Of a DNA stretch of 64,000 nucleotides, positions 11,901-20,590 are shown one piece after another. The notes under the pieces were generated by a model. It saw nothing but the letters and a program-made list of their open reading frames with translations. It was not told the origin of the DNA and searched no databases. A program made the position numbers and the translations under genes. Every line of letters begins with the position of its first letter. Position 1 is the first letter of the stretch. Origin of the DNA: Steromphala cineraria (taxonomy: Eukaryota; Mollusca; Gastropoda; Trochida; Trochidae); assembly GCA_916613615.1 (NCBI GenBank), contig OU744728.1, positions 35,238,450 to 35,302,449 on the forward strand, read 5' to 3'.

Positions 11901-14900
11901 TATGAATAAAAGACAAAAAGGCTTCAGGCTTTAATTGGATGGTAGAGAATTTTGCTTTATGGAACTGTAAGCTTATTAAGTCACATCGGACTTATCATAA
12001 AAACATCGCCACATGGCGTTATCCGAGGACAAGCTTCATGAAAAAACTTCTATGATATTCCCTAAAGGTAATGAAGATGTTAACGAAAAGATGGATTTCC
12101 ATCTGACTTGGTCAGATTTTTACGAAAAAAGACTAACAACTTTTGAAACCGAATTCGTTGTCCCCTTAAAACGCTTCATTGATAAATAAACTGTGTAGTA
12201 CAGAATATGCATTACAAAACAAAAGTTGCGTGTAATTGTTTCGTAAAAATTGTCACAGCTACCTTAACGTAAACAGGAATTAAACAATTTGGGCGGTCCT
12301 GTTAATGAGTTAAACAAAGAATGTATTTTATTGATATAAGACAATTTCTATATTTCTGCCAAATAACAACATTTTAATCACCTTTAAACAGAACACTTGA
12401 AAACCTTATTAATGATATGTCTTCTATGTTATGATTTAAAACAAAATGATAACCAAGCCTGGCCTCAAGTCTTAGAATGACAACTACTAAATTCTGACAA
12501 TATCTTAATTATCTACGATTTACTAAAATGGCAATATCAAGGTCGACCAATAACAGTTGTGTGTGAATGGAGCATTATAATAGTTAATGAGATAACAGGA
12601 TACAAAACAAATCATAACATGCGAATTTCAGATGCTTAAATAATGTATAAGTTCTAAACCAAAACAAAAAAAATCGGAAAATAAGTAAGTTTGATATTCA
12701 CAAAAACCTTGAACCTTTTGATATTCAAAAAGCCTTGTACCTTTTCACGACTGTAATTTCCCCCAAACAGGTACTCCATGTGCTCTACTAAGAATTGGAA
12801 TGAAGGGAGAGGCAGTGATGGACTCAGACAGTACCTCAGTGTTTGCCTGCATAAAGAAGGGCTTGGATTTGAAACAAGTATATGGAGCACAATGGAACAA
12901 TGGCGATATCACGTGCTGGTTGCAGTATGTGGAGCCTGGTCATAGCTATTCCCACTCGAGATATGAGTATAATAGTCGACTAATTGAAGTTATTGAATCT
13001 AGGAAATGCAACGAAGGACCTCCTCCTGTTGGTAAGTCAATAGTCGTCTAATTGAAGTTATTGAATCGTGGCAATGATTAAGATTATTTCACATTCCCAT
13101 AACATATGGTTGATTGTTTCTGTTTCTCTTTGGCAAAATGGACAATACGGCGATGATATATATCCAATTCTATAAAGAAAATGTCTTGTTGGGAGTATAT
13201 TATGAATAATTCTATATTGCAATGCGTCGGATTTACCTTGAGACACTTGCCTGACAACTGACAACTGTGGCAATACCGCATTGTATATCACTATTTAGAA
13301 TTTAAGAGTTTAAGAAATATTGTCGAAGTGAGAAGTCATAATATGGAGTTTGAATTCAGAGAAGAAACCCCTGTGCTGATACTGTTGATGATTTATAACC
13401 AATTTGCACTACATTTGATCGGTGATAGCTGTCTAAAACGTTTCGAAATTATGTAATATCAGCAAAGTGAACCTAATTAAGAGTGTGTAAAGTGTGTAAC
13501 GCAAGAATATATCATTTAAAAGAATATATCATTTGTAGCGAAAACTTTATGCTGCTCATAAGGGAATTTTTAGTGTTATATTCAGTTTCTCTATAATCCT
13601 AAAGTGAAACTTTATAAAATCTCAAGGAAAAGTTCATAAAATGCTTTGATATCATAAACATTATTTCAAAATTTGGTTACATATTGTTTTCTTTAGAAAC
13701 ATGTTTGCAAAAGGAAGAAAACGGGAAGATGATCGGAGGTCATTGGTTGGATACCACGTCTGATGAGGAATGTGTAGAACTCTGCAAACAACTGGCTAAC
13801 TGCGCAGCTGTAAGCTGGGTTGCGATGCATACAAGCCACAGATGTGTCGTCCATCAGTTGGAAAAACCATTGATACGAGGCGATGGATACGTCACCTACA
13901 GACCTTGTGGAAGCATTCGTATGTTCCTCTCACGTATTTCATGTCTACATAACCTACTGGTTGATGATATAAATAAATTTATATCAATAGGTTTTATATA
14001 AGGTCAATCTGTTGATATAATATTGACAAGTTTGAGTGGTCGTCCCGATGACCTTTCGTGTGCAAATAAGAAATTCGCGAATTGATCAATCAAATCCGGC
14101 GTCATGAACAGTTGCGACATCAAACATCAGACGTGTTAACGGAAGAAAGGAACTATAGCTTATGGCCTGTTCTCAATAACAGTGTGTCGACTGATGCATG
14201 TAAAAATAATTTTCCGTTTTTGATACTGATAAGGGAAGCATGAAGATAATTATATTTTGGTTGAATGAAATACTTTTGGTTTTATGATTGAAAAAAGGTG
14301 CTCTTTTATTCAATTATTTGGATGGAAATGAAAGAAATAAGTACAAACTATAGTTTAAAATAAAAGAGTTACCTCCCGAAGTATGTAGTTCTTCGTAAAT
14401 ACTGACATTAATCAGGCCCTAACCTTGTGATTGTTATCCGCCACGTCAGTATCTGTGCGATGTGCAATAATAATCTGTCATTGACAACTAGCAACTACGC
14501 TTGACCATTTGAAAATGAAAACTTATTATCTATTAATACATCAACGCAATCGGATTATTCATCGAAATGGTCGCTCGAGACTTTTTCAAATGAAATACCA
14601 TGCAGCATCAATTTCGAAAAGGGTGAGGTTGAGTTGTTGAGCTTCCAACGAGATAGGGCATCTGATCTGATTGGCCAGCGACTGATGTCGGAGTTTGACG
14701 GGACGGCCCGCCTTATCTAAGATCAACAGTATGGCCTAATATAAAATCTGTTGATCTAACTTAATTTAGTTGGACTGGATGAAATCATTTAAGTTAGTGA
14801 AATTTGAGGGAATGTATTTTAACAACCAGCTAAATGTCATTCTCTCCCCCACAGAGGCAGATCAAGTCATGAAATTTTGATACAGCCTCTGTTCTATTAC

Positions 14901-15415
14901 GCCGAGTTTATGGACTAGAATCGGAGATTCCTGATTGGAGGCAATCAAAGTTAATTGTGCAATCAGCGAAGCTACTGAATCATGGCACCTACCTGAACCC
15001 AAAGATTTGGTCATGGGGAGAGAATGATAAATGTTAATCAACATAATAACTTGAAAAGTCTGAAAGTTATATCAAGATTTTATAAAACATCTTAATATAT
15101 CTGATACTCATGATTCTTCAGAAAATTATGCAAATAATAGGAAATACAAGATCACTGTATATTGTTCAAATATTCAATGGATTCGGTCCTTTTCTTGCAG
15201 TTCCAGATCATCATCAACTTGTCACTTCCCACTTCAGCAGTCGAGAACAGTTCATTCCATGGAAACGTTCTACTGAACACGCTATACATGTGCTTGAATG
15301 TGCCTTTAAGTGTGTACAAAGCAGCTGCAACAGTTTCACGTGGATGGACAGAGAGGGTTCCACTTGTACTGTAAGCGAAGAAGTAACTCATGATCATCAG
15401 TATGTTCGAAAGTGA
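2952..15415 (+). CDS. Secreted multi-PAN/Apple-like protein (six-exon gene, 403 aa)
   Basis: Proposed coding exons are 2952-2991, 6878-7126, 11608-11832, 12771-13031, 13697-13918 and 15201-15415. Every junction is GT-AG and phase 1, so the exons splice into one frame ending at TGA 15413-15415. The product has a short hydrophobic signal peptide (residues 1-13) and then five exon-encoded cysteine modules: residues 14-97, 97-172, 172-259, 259-333 and 333-403. The spacing C-x(20-25)-C-x2/3-C-x4-6-C-x~11-C resembles PAN/Apple domains, which are protein- or carbohydrate-binding modules in secreted proteins. There is no transmembrane segment or GPI signal, so secretion is inferred. Phase-1 symmetrical exons fit domain shuffling; further phase-1 exons hidden in the long introns cannot be excluded. 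Family assignment rests on cysteine pattern only. RNA evidence would settle the model. Confidence 0.8.
3405..3432. repeat. Perfect hairpin at the edge of the inner repeat
   Basis: Two 12-base arms (AGCAGCCCCGTC and its exact complement) flank the loop TAAG. It lies at the left junction of the inner repeat. A related GGGGCTGCT occurs near the right edge, at about 4658-4667. Confidence 0.75.
3455..3486. repeat. (GCC)n-like trinucleotide tract
   Basis: About ten GCC/GTC triplets in a row inside the inner repeat. They are much more GC-rich than the surroundings. Confidence 0.8.
6245..6605. repeat. Diverged ~186-bp tandem dimer
   Basis: Two copies start at AGGTGTTGCA near 6246 and 6432. They share phrases such as GACATGT, TTCACCT, CCATTG and CTCAAAATGTAA. 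The divergence is too great for a recent event. Confidence 0.6.
6878..7126 (+). CDS. PAN gene exon 2: first cysteine module
   Basis: Acceptor TTACAG ends at 6877 and donor GTAAAC starts at 7127; the exon is phase 1-1. It encodes residues 14-97 with eight cysteines, including the C-MDH-C pair and C-x10-C around the central strand ([10 protein letters not shown]). This is the most complete module of the protein. Confidence 0.8.
7790..8085 (+). mobile_element. tRNA-derived SINE-like element
   Basis: The head (7790-7865) carries an A-box-like TAGTGCAGTGTTTAGCGC and a perfect polymerase III B box GGTTCGAATCC about 50 bases downstream. Stems do not pair well enough for a functional tRNA. The body continues to GAAGTCGGCGTTAAAACTCC near 8056-8076, a tail that resembles molluscan SINEs (general knowledge). 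It ends immediately in front of the truncated LINE. Confidence 0.55.
8106..10259 (+). pseudogene. LINE ORF2 remnant: linker plus reverse transcriptase
   Basis: Three pieces of one reading frame are visible. The first is 8106 to about 8340 (linker after the endonuclease, with SPWYTEEIK). A frameshift lies within 8334-8345, and the frame continues from about 8340 to 8750. An in-frame TAA at 8751-8753, most simply GAA to TAA, precedes the last piece, 8754-10259. The reverse transcriptase shows the fingers motif [17 protein letters not shown], motif [25 protein letters not shown], and the catalytic YADD at about 9412. In motif A the usual AAFD is AAFA, but the metal-binding Asp (LLDL) is kept. 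The C-terminal region, with LHWLPV and LAYKC, is complete to the stop. Confidence 0.9.
8106..10348 (+). mobile_element. 5'-truncated CR1/L2-type LINE
   Basis: The element starts inside ORF2, after the endonuclease, and runs to a 3' end with GCGCTATATAAATG followed by an ATT repeat (10328-10348). That 3' end is typical of CR1/L2-group elements. The 5' truncation, one frameshift and one nonsense codon show that it is dead. It sits in + orientation in intron 2 of the PAN gene. Confidence 0.85.
10910..11260. repeat. Bivalve-type dispersed repeat fragment
   Basis: The run from CGGAGATTCCGGGGTATATT through AACTTTTGATTGCTTGG to ATCCGGGGGCATAAGTG resembles a repeat seen widely in bivalve genomes (recognition from general knowledge). 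There is no ORF and no second copy in this window. Confidence 0.4.
11608..11832 (+). CDS. PAN gene exon 3: second cysteine module
   Basis: Acceptor TTGACAG ends at 11607 and donor GTCAAG starts at 11833; phase 1-1. It encodes residues 97-172: C, then [18 protein letters not shown] and a final C. The six cysteines have textbook PAN/Apple spacing (C-x3-C-x5-C-x11-C). Confidence 0.8.
11833..12770 (+). other. PAN gene intron 3
   Basis: 0.94 kb of AT-rich DNA with nothing recognisable beyond a good acceptor (TTTCCCCCAAACAG). Confidence 0.6.
12771..13031 (+). CDS. PAN gene exon 4: third, cysteine-poor module
   Basis: Acceptor CCCAAACAG ends at 12770 and a near-consensus donor GTAAGT starts at 13032; phase 1-1. 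It encodes residues 172-259. Only four cysteines are present (PCALL, FACIKK, ITCWLQ, RKCNE), so the central C-x2/3-C pair and its partner are reduced to C-x18-C. The last 27 coding-region bases before the terminal CNEGPPPV are repeated just beyond the donor (see findings). Confidence 0.75.
13058..13291 (-). pseudogene. LINE C-terminal zinc-knuckle fragment
   Basis: On the minus strand the translation contains [15 protein letters not shown] followed by CPFC-x8-H-x4-C. This is the zinc-binding domain that ends the reverse transcriptase of several non-LTR retrotransposon clades. Only ~75 residues remain. It sits in intron 4 of the PAN gene, opposite to the gene. Confidence 0.7.
13697..13918 (+). 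CDS. PAN gene exon 5: fourth cysteine module
   Basis: Acceptor TTTCTTTAG ends at 13696 and donor GTATGT starts at 13919; phase 1-1. It encodes residues 259-333 with six cysteines in the order C, C-VEL-C, C-x11-C, C ([29 protein letters not shown]). The pattern is nearly identical to exon 3. Confidence 0.8.
13919..15200 (+). other. PAN gene intron 5
   Basis: It contains a dispersed-repeat segment around 14570-14780 (shared with the window start) and a hAT-like MITE at 14838-15026. Nothing else is recognised. Confidence 0.6.
14838..15026. mobile_element. hAT-like MITE, short copy
   Basis: Begins CATTCTCTCCC and ends GGGGAGAGAATG. The flanking octamers CTAAATGT (14830-14837) and ATAAATGT (15027-15034) match at 7 of 8 positions, an 8-bp target duplication. 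The interior is homologous to 21156-21516 and, reversed, to 27166-27485, but is shortened to 189 bp and the 3' TIR is degenerate. Confidence 0.75.
15201..15415 (+). CDS. PAN gene exon 6: terminal partial module and stop
   Basis: Acceptor TTTCTTGCAG ends at 15200, entering in phase 1; the stop TGA is at 15413-15415. It encodes residues 333-403. The core ECAFKC-x4-C-x11-C is kept, but the first and last module cysteines are missing. An AATAAA at 15641-15646 supports this as the last exon. Confidence 0.75.
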
Positions 15416-15640
15416 TGTTTCCAGTTCAATTGTCGATGAAATGTTAATTGGAACATCGCGAAAATACACATTTTGAAAGCAGAGGTCTTTCAGTTACATT
15501 AAATCTTTCAAATTCATTTTCTTTATTCTCTATTCACCACCAATGGTGGTACAAGAGCATATTGGTATACACAAGTATATCAATTATATGAAACGTGTAG
15601 GTCAATATTTCAGTTTTTGCAGTTCAGAGTTTACAATTGC

Positions 15641-15646
15641 AATAAA
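15641..15646 (+). terminator. Poly(A) signal of the PAN gene
   Basis: AATAAA 226 bases downstream of the stop codon, followed by a T-rich stretch (GTTTTTTGACAC). Confidence 0.5.
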
Positions 15647-15887
15647 TTTTGACATGTTTTTTGACACTGAGAGTCTTTTAGAACACAACAGCATTTTCAT
15701 TTTATGAATGTGAGGGAAAACACAAACATAATCAGGTACGTATTGTTTCTTCATATTAGCAAAAGCTGAACATCGAAACAGACAATGAAATTCAGGCGAA
15801 TGCCTCGTATCGATGAAGGATTGATTATTACTAGCTGGCTATGTTATACAAGTATTTTGATCAACCATTGTCTCAAACTTAACTCAT

Positions 15888-16334
15888 TTTGATATCAGTG
15901 ACACTATTGCTTGATATCAGTGACACTATTGCTTGATATCAGTGACACTATTGTCACTATTGCTTGATATCAGTGACACTATTGCTTGATATCAGTGACA
16001 CTATTGCTTGATATCAGTGACACTATTGTCACTATTGCTTGATATCAGTGACACTATTGCTTGATATCAGTGACACTATTGCTTGATATCAATGACACTA
16101 TTGCTTGATATCAGTGACACTATTGCTTGATATCAGTGACACTATTGCTTGATATCAGTGACACTATTGTCACTATTGCTTGATATCAGTGACACTATTG
16201 CTTGATATCAGTGACACTATTGCTTGATATCAATGACACTATTGCTTGATATCAATGACACTATTGCTTGATATCAGTGACACTATTGCTTGATATCAAT
16301 GACACTATTGCTTGATATCAGTGACACTATTGCT
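15888..16334. repeat. 22-bp minisatellite with 31-bp variant units
   Basis: The basic unit GCTTGATATCAGTGACACTATT is reiterated about 20 times. Three units are 31 bp because TCACTATTG is duplicated (near 15951, 16026 and 16167). Each unit has the palindrome TGATATCA; a few have CAATG in place of CAGTG. Confidence 0.95.
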
Positions 16335-17217
16335 GAATGCAAGTTCTTCCTTGTCTGGATACATAAATTGCTATACTATCATGCATTTGAAAGTTTGGTT
16401 GATTCAAATAAAAAAATTCTTATGTAGAAGATTGCAAAAGACTGTCTCTCTTTGCTAATTATCTATTTTGACATAATGCCCATGAAGATATTCTGCTCCA
16501 AACAATCCTTCTATAATTATGTCTTCTCCCATGCAATTCTTCGACTTTTCTTTTACCCACATCAATTCAGAATAAATGTTAAAGCCTCTAAACATTTTAA
16601 GGAATATATATGAATCAAACAAATATGCCTATCTTTGTCAATTACATATTCCCGATACAAAAAAATCAGTTCTTTCGAAAAGCAGTTAATATGTGAGGCT
16701 GGATATTTATAATGATAATTAAATGGTATCATCATCGTATTTCGAAGGTTATGAATTGAACTCAGAATGCAGTACTACAACCTTCTCTGTATTCTTTTAT
16801 CTATGTAGTTTAAGTGCATTCAGTAATCTAGAGATTGAAGTCTTGATTCAATAATCTTAAAATGCATAAATGGAAATTGAAGCTTTCTGTAATAAGAATA
16901 CGTGTTTTGACAAGTCTTAACAGAAGAATGAAAGGCAACAGAATATTTTTAACTGTTCACAAAACTAACATATCTAACGATGCGTCCGTAAAATCCCACC
17001 ATCACCTGAAACTACGACAATAATACTGCAACAACCAAATACTTAGCACGTAAGTTTTCGCAAACATAATGTACATGTAAGTCGCATTGTTCACACTTGT
17101 GTTTTTCAACTCTAACGAAATCAAATGTTCAATCCTATCAGTATAACTATCTGTTTGCAACAATCCACCACAGCTTTCTTTAGGACATCCAGGGTCTCGC
17201 CGAGCTGAAGGTTATGA
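16335..17217. other. Intergenic DNA, nothing recognised
   Basis: About 0.9 kb between the minisatellite and the left inverted arm. No ORF, repeat or regulatory cluster can be supported. Confidence 0.6.
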
Positions 17218-17248
17218 TACTGTCCACATATGTCACTGTGTACAAGCC

Positions 17249-17276
17249 GATGACCGTAAGATATCTTACGGTCATC
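17249..17276. repeat. Perfect 28-bp palindrome in the left arm
   Basis: GATGACCGTAAGAT is followed at once by its exact inverse complement. The right arm has the same palindrome with one terminal mismatch at about 21071-21096. Single TGACCGTAA units recur inside the arms at about 17465, 17491, 17519, 20843 and 20878. Confidence 0.9.
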
Positions 17277-18054
17277 CCAAAATGGCGGCAGTCGACTACG
17301 GTAGGATTTTTCTTTTCCCTATTTCAGCTCTCCGACTGCTTGCAGGAATTAACAGCTACCGGAAACTTGTAGATAATTGTGTGCTCTTCGTATCTATATC
17401 ACGTATACTGCACGAGGTAACTCTAATAATTGATATGAGGCTCGAGAAAATTTTACCGATGATGACCGTAAGATAATTTCATTGTTCGACCAAGATGACC
17501 GTAAACTTTTTTCATGGTGACCGTAAACTAAAACAACCGCATTTCTGTAATGTTCGTTTTATGGTGTTTTAAAATGTTTAACTGAATATTTTGATTGTTA
17601 CAGTTGATTAAATGGGATTGGAAAAGGTTAGTAACTAATTTCAACTTCATAAAGCTAATTAAAAATAATTTTCATAATTTACTCAAGTAATGAAATTGAT
17701 ATTCAATTCCTTTATTGCTTTATTCCTTTATTCAGGCAACTTCGAGTACTGGAGGTAACTGTTATCAATCACTTGATAGTTGTTTGGCTCAACCAGTTTG
17801 CATGCTTTTTACTTTCTTTTGATTAACATAAATTAACAGTATTTTATAGTTTGAACTGATATTTTGAGCATTGTGTTACTGAAATATAGTGTTATTATTT
17901 CACAATTTTAAATTGAGATAATTCGAATTCTCATTGATTTAGATAGATCATATTGAAATTAACAATTGTCATACGTTCAATGTTGCATATTCACAATGAC
18001 TTTGTTTGATTAGGATTATTGCAATTACATTCTCATTCAAAATATGTTAAAGTT

Positions 18055-18314
18055 GCTGTCTCATACTTGCATGCGGTTCAGGATGAAATTTAGCTATTGA
18101 GAAAAGAAATACATCACTTTGAAGAAAAATCTTTTGTCCAAATTTTGGTATCACATTTACATTTTTTAATCAACCATAACATACTTATTTCGACGCCAAA
18201 AGCACAGTGCCCTTGTAAAAAGGGCATAGCATTTAACGAACCCGCTTTCGGTTACGTAATCGTTATGCATGTAGGATTTACACCGTGTCAACTACCGTAA
18301 TTGCGTTCGATGGG
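18055..18314 (+). repeat. Older dispersed repeat, left half
   Basis: Homologous to the minus strand of 63440-63720, with shared phrases such as TTGAGAAAAGAAATACATCA and TTTAACGAACC. A similar short peptide (IAFNEPxFG...VGFTP) can be read in both copies, but there is no intact ORF. The repeat is interrupted at 18315 by the TA-flanked element and resumes at 19548. Confidence 0.8.
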
Positions 18315-18316
18315 TA

Positions 18317-19545
18317 GGGGAGACCAGGGCAAAGCGCGCCCCCTAACATATATACGTGTTTTCTGGCCATATTAACATGTTTAGAATAAACCTTGCAGCA
18401 TGGCTCTAATTCTCATCAGATAAACTATTGTATGACAAATGCTTTTAACCTATCATGCCTGCATAAAGAGATATTAACGAAAATGTATTTCGACAAAGGC
18501 GGTGCACTTTGCCCCGTAGCACAATTGTGATATGTCAAACACCTATATAATAAGTCATTACCATACAAAAAAGTTTTTTAAAAGTACCATGCAGCTCACA
18601 GGCATCCTTATGAAAACTGAACAAATAATAAAGATCTAAGCTCAGTATTCAAACAAGGACAAAATATGATTTTATATGTCATGTACCTATATTTTCGAAG
18701 TTCTTATCCAAAAACTTACATGATTACTATATACGAATTTCTAATAACTATGGGAATCTTGACAATTCAACTAATTTATTATCAGAAACCAGCAAATATA
18801 TGAAAGAAAAAAAGAAATTGATTGGTATGAAAGACAAATTTATCATTTTACAAACATCTATTCTTTCTCGAACTTGTCCATAGGGCCTATCTTCTTAATT
18901 GTTTAGGGATAAAACAAAATATATGATGAATATCAAACAAATCATTAAACACTCAAAGAAAATATGTGTGTTTTAATATGAAACAAAAACCCTATAATAT
19001 ATTTTTATACTTCATTTTAATACCAATTTAAAAAATTATAGGGAAATAATAGAATTAAAATAACAATTCTATTTTAATATATTTGCTTTTAAAATTAATT
19101 GACATCTCTGAAACTATAATGTGTTGACCAAAAATAAATACTTTAGAACACTCGGGGCAAAGTGCTCCCCCCGGCTCACTTTGCCCCTTTGCGGGTAGCA
19201 TTCCATTTTTGCATCATGGAAAATAATTAAAGCAACGAATTGCAAATTTCCTTATCTGATGAATAGAGTATATATTTTTGTGTAATATGTGCCCTGGAGT
19301 TTAATGTTGCGTTTTATGTTTATGTGAACTATTGGAATTCGGACATATTCTTTCGTTAAAGAAAAATGCCGTTTTTTGCAATGGTAAGTTTTTGACTCCC
19401 GCTAACGATGCAAACGTCAATCACAACGTTTCTTAACGTTTGCTTGCATTGGTTGATAATGACAAACTACGTCATCTGTCGATTGTTGAAGAGAAATAAA
19501 GCTTGGTCACTTTGCCTCGACGGCGCGCTTTGCCCTAGTCTCCCC
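18317..19545. mobile_element. TA-flanked TIR transposon, non-autonomous, 1229 bp
   Basis: The ends GGGGAGACCAGGGCAAAGCG and, inverted, GGGGAGACTAGGGCAAAGCG extend to a 24-bp TIR with one mismatch. TA flanks both ends (18315-18316 and 19546-19547). The paralogous repeat at 63.2-63.7 kb reads straight through this point with a single dinucleotide, so the TA duplication and element limits are directly supported. No transposase ORF is present. TA targets are used by Tc1/mariner and a few other superfamilies; the assignment is open. Confidence 0.85.
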
Positions 19546-19547
19546 TA

Positions 19548-19775
19548 TCAACTTTGACAGCAACGAACACCTATTTCGGAGAAAAAGAAAATAAAATCTA
19601 GTTGAGCGCGACAAACACGGGTTTCAAGCGTATTCAGAAACAGGAAGTTGTGAAATGGCCACACTTGATTCGCCCTTATGTCGACTGCCGTTTCGGTATT
19701 TTTTGGTAAATTATCTTCTATTTAATGAATTTTGGTCCGATTTTCTCAAGGTTGGTAGCTAAATTTTGCAAACAA
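19548..19775 (+). repeat. Older dispersed repeat, right half
   Basis: Continuation of the repeat at 18055-18314. It matches the minus strand of 63225-63440, including TATTTAATGAATTTTGGTCC, GGTTTCAAGCGTAT and GTGGCCACA-like phrases. Confidence 0.8.
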
Positions 19776-19865
19776 TACAAGGAAAACAGTAAAATTACTT
19801 TAAAAAACATTGAACTCTGATAATGTAACTTTAAATATAATATATTCAAATCATCTTACTTTCAG

Positions 19866-19937
19866 ACATTAGTGGTGCTGAGGGCTCCTTTGTTGAGCTG
19901 GAGTCGCCACCAGTGTCGACGAGCACGTCAGCTTATG
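19866..19937 (+). pseudogene. Possible exon upstream of the zinc-finger exon
   Basis: A good acceptor (ACTTTCAG) is followed by a short open stretch reading ISGAEGSFVELESPP and a Ser/Thr-rich tail. If it ends at 19937 it is in phase with the zinc-finger exon at 20417, but the donor would be a weak GTCTAA. It is suggestive only. Confidence 0.3.
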
Positions 19938-20416
19938 GTCTAATGATGTAAATTACCGTAAATACTGAGGGACAGATATCACCAATCACCGAACATTAAA
20001 CTAATAATCGATAATTTCATTGTCACCTTCATATGACCGAATTTATTTATTTCCATCATCAAAGTTCATGTAGTCTATATATTAAAACATTATGCTGAGA
20101 TGAATATGTTTTTCATTTGTTAGTTATGATGAACATAATAGGGTAGTTCGTTATTTTCATACGTGGCCTGAGAATACAAGATAGTACTGTCATGGCGAAG
20201 CCAATCTTTACATGAAAGTAGAGTTGGCGTATTTTCACAACTGAAAAGCTTCGTCAATAGAGAGAAGATTATATTTTTTTCATATCGTACTGCATGTTTA
20301 CTCAAGTCGTGTCTCAATATTTTTCAGGCACCCGTTTTGCAAAAAGAGTACAACAGAAAGAAAAAAATGATTTAATCCGTGTGCTTTTAAATTGTAGGTA
20401 ATCTGTTTCATTTCAG

Positions 20417-20590
20417 GTCTGTTTTATTGCGCCCGCTGTGCAAAAATGTACAAGAGAAAACAAGCTTTAACAAGACACATGACAGAGGCGCATCAAATAG
20501 GAGAATGCCCTTACAAATACAATCAGTGCAGTTTTTTTTCAACAAGATGACTCATCGGTCACATCTCTTAAACATTATGATGTAATAAGA
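20417..20590 (+). pseudogene. Decayed C2H2 zinc-finger exon
   Basis: After an acceptor-like TTTCATTTCAG the frame reads FYCARCAKMYKRKQALTRH followed by MTEAH, a classic C-x2-C-x12-H-x4-H finger. A second unit follows (ECPYKYNQCSFFSTR) and then a TGA at 20547-20549. A shift of frame restores SSVTSLKHY, so the second finger has been broken by an indel. DNA binding is the family role; this copy is unlikely to be functional. Confidence 0.65.

Noticed and set aside
15888..16334. CRISPR-like array
   Set aside because: Units are contiguous without unique spacers and the host is eukaryotic; it is a plain minisatellite.
17282..17476. 64-codon frame MAAVDYGRIFLFPISAL..., also in the right arm at 20891-21169
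   Set aside because: Similarity between the two frames follows from the inverted arms themselves. The ATG lies in a YY1-like CAAAATGGCGGC motif, and no domain is recognisable.
18097..18300. Open frame containing IAFNEPAFG, matched on the minus strand at 63405-63617
   Set aside because: It reflects homology of a dispersed repeat. The shared peptide is short, the frames differ elsewhere, and neither has gene signals.
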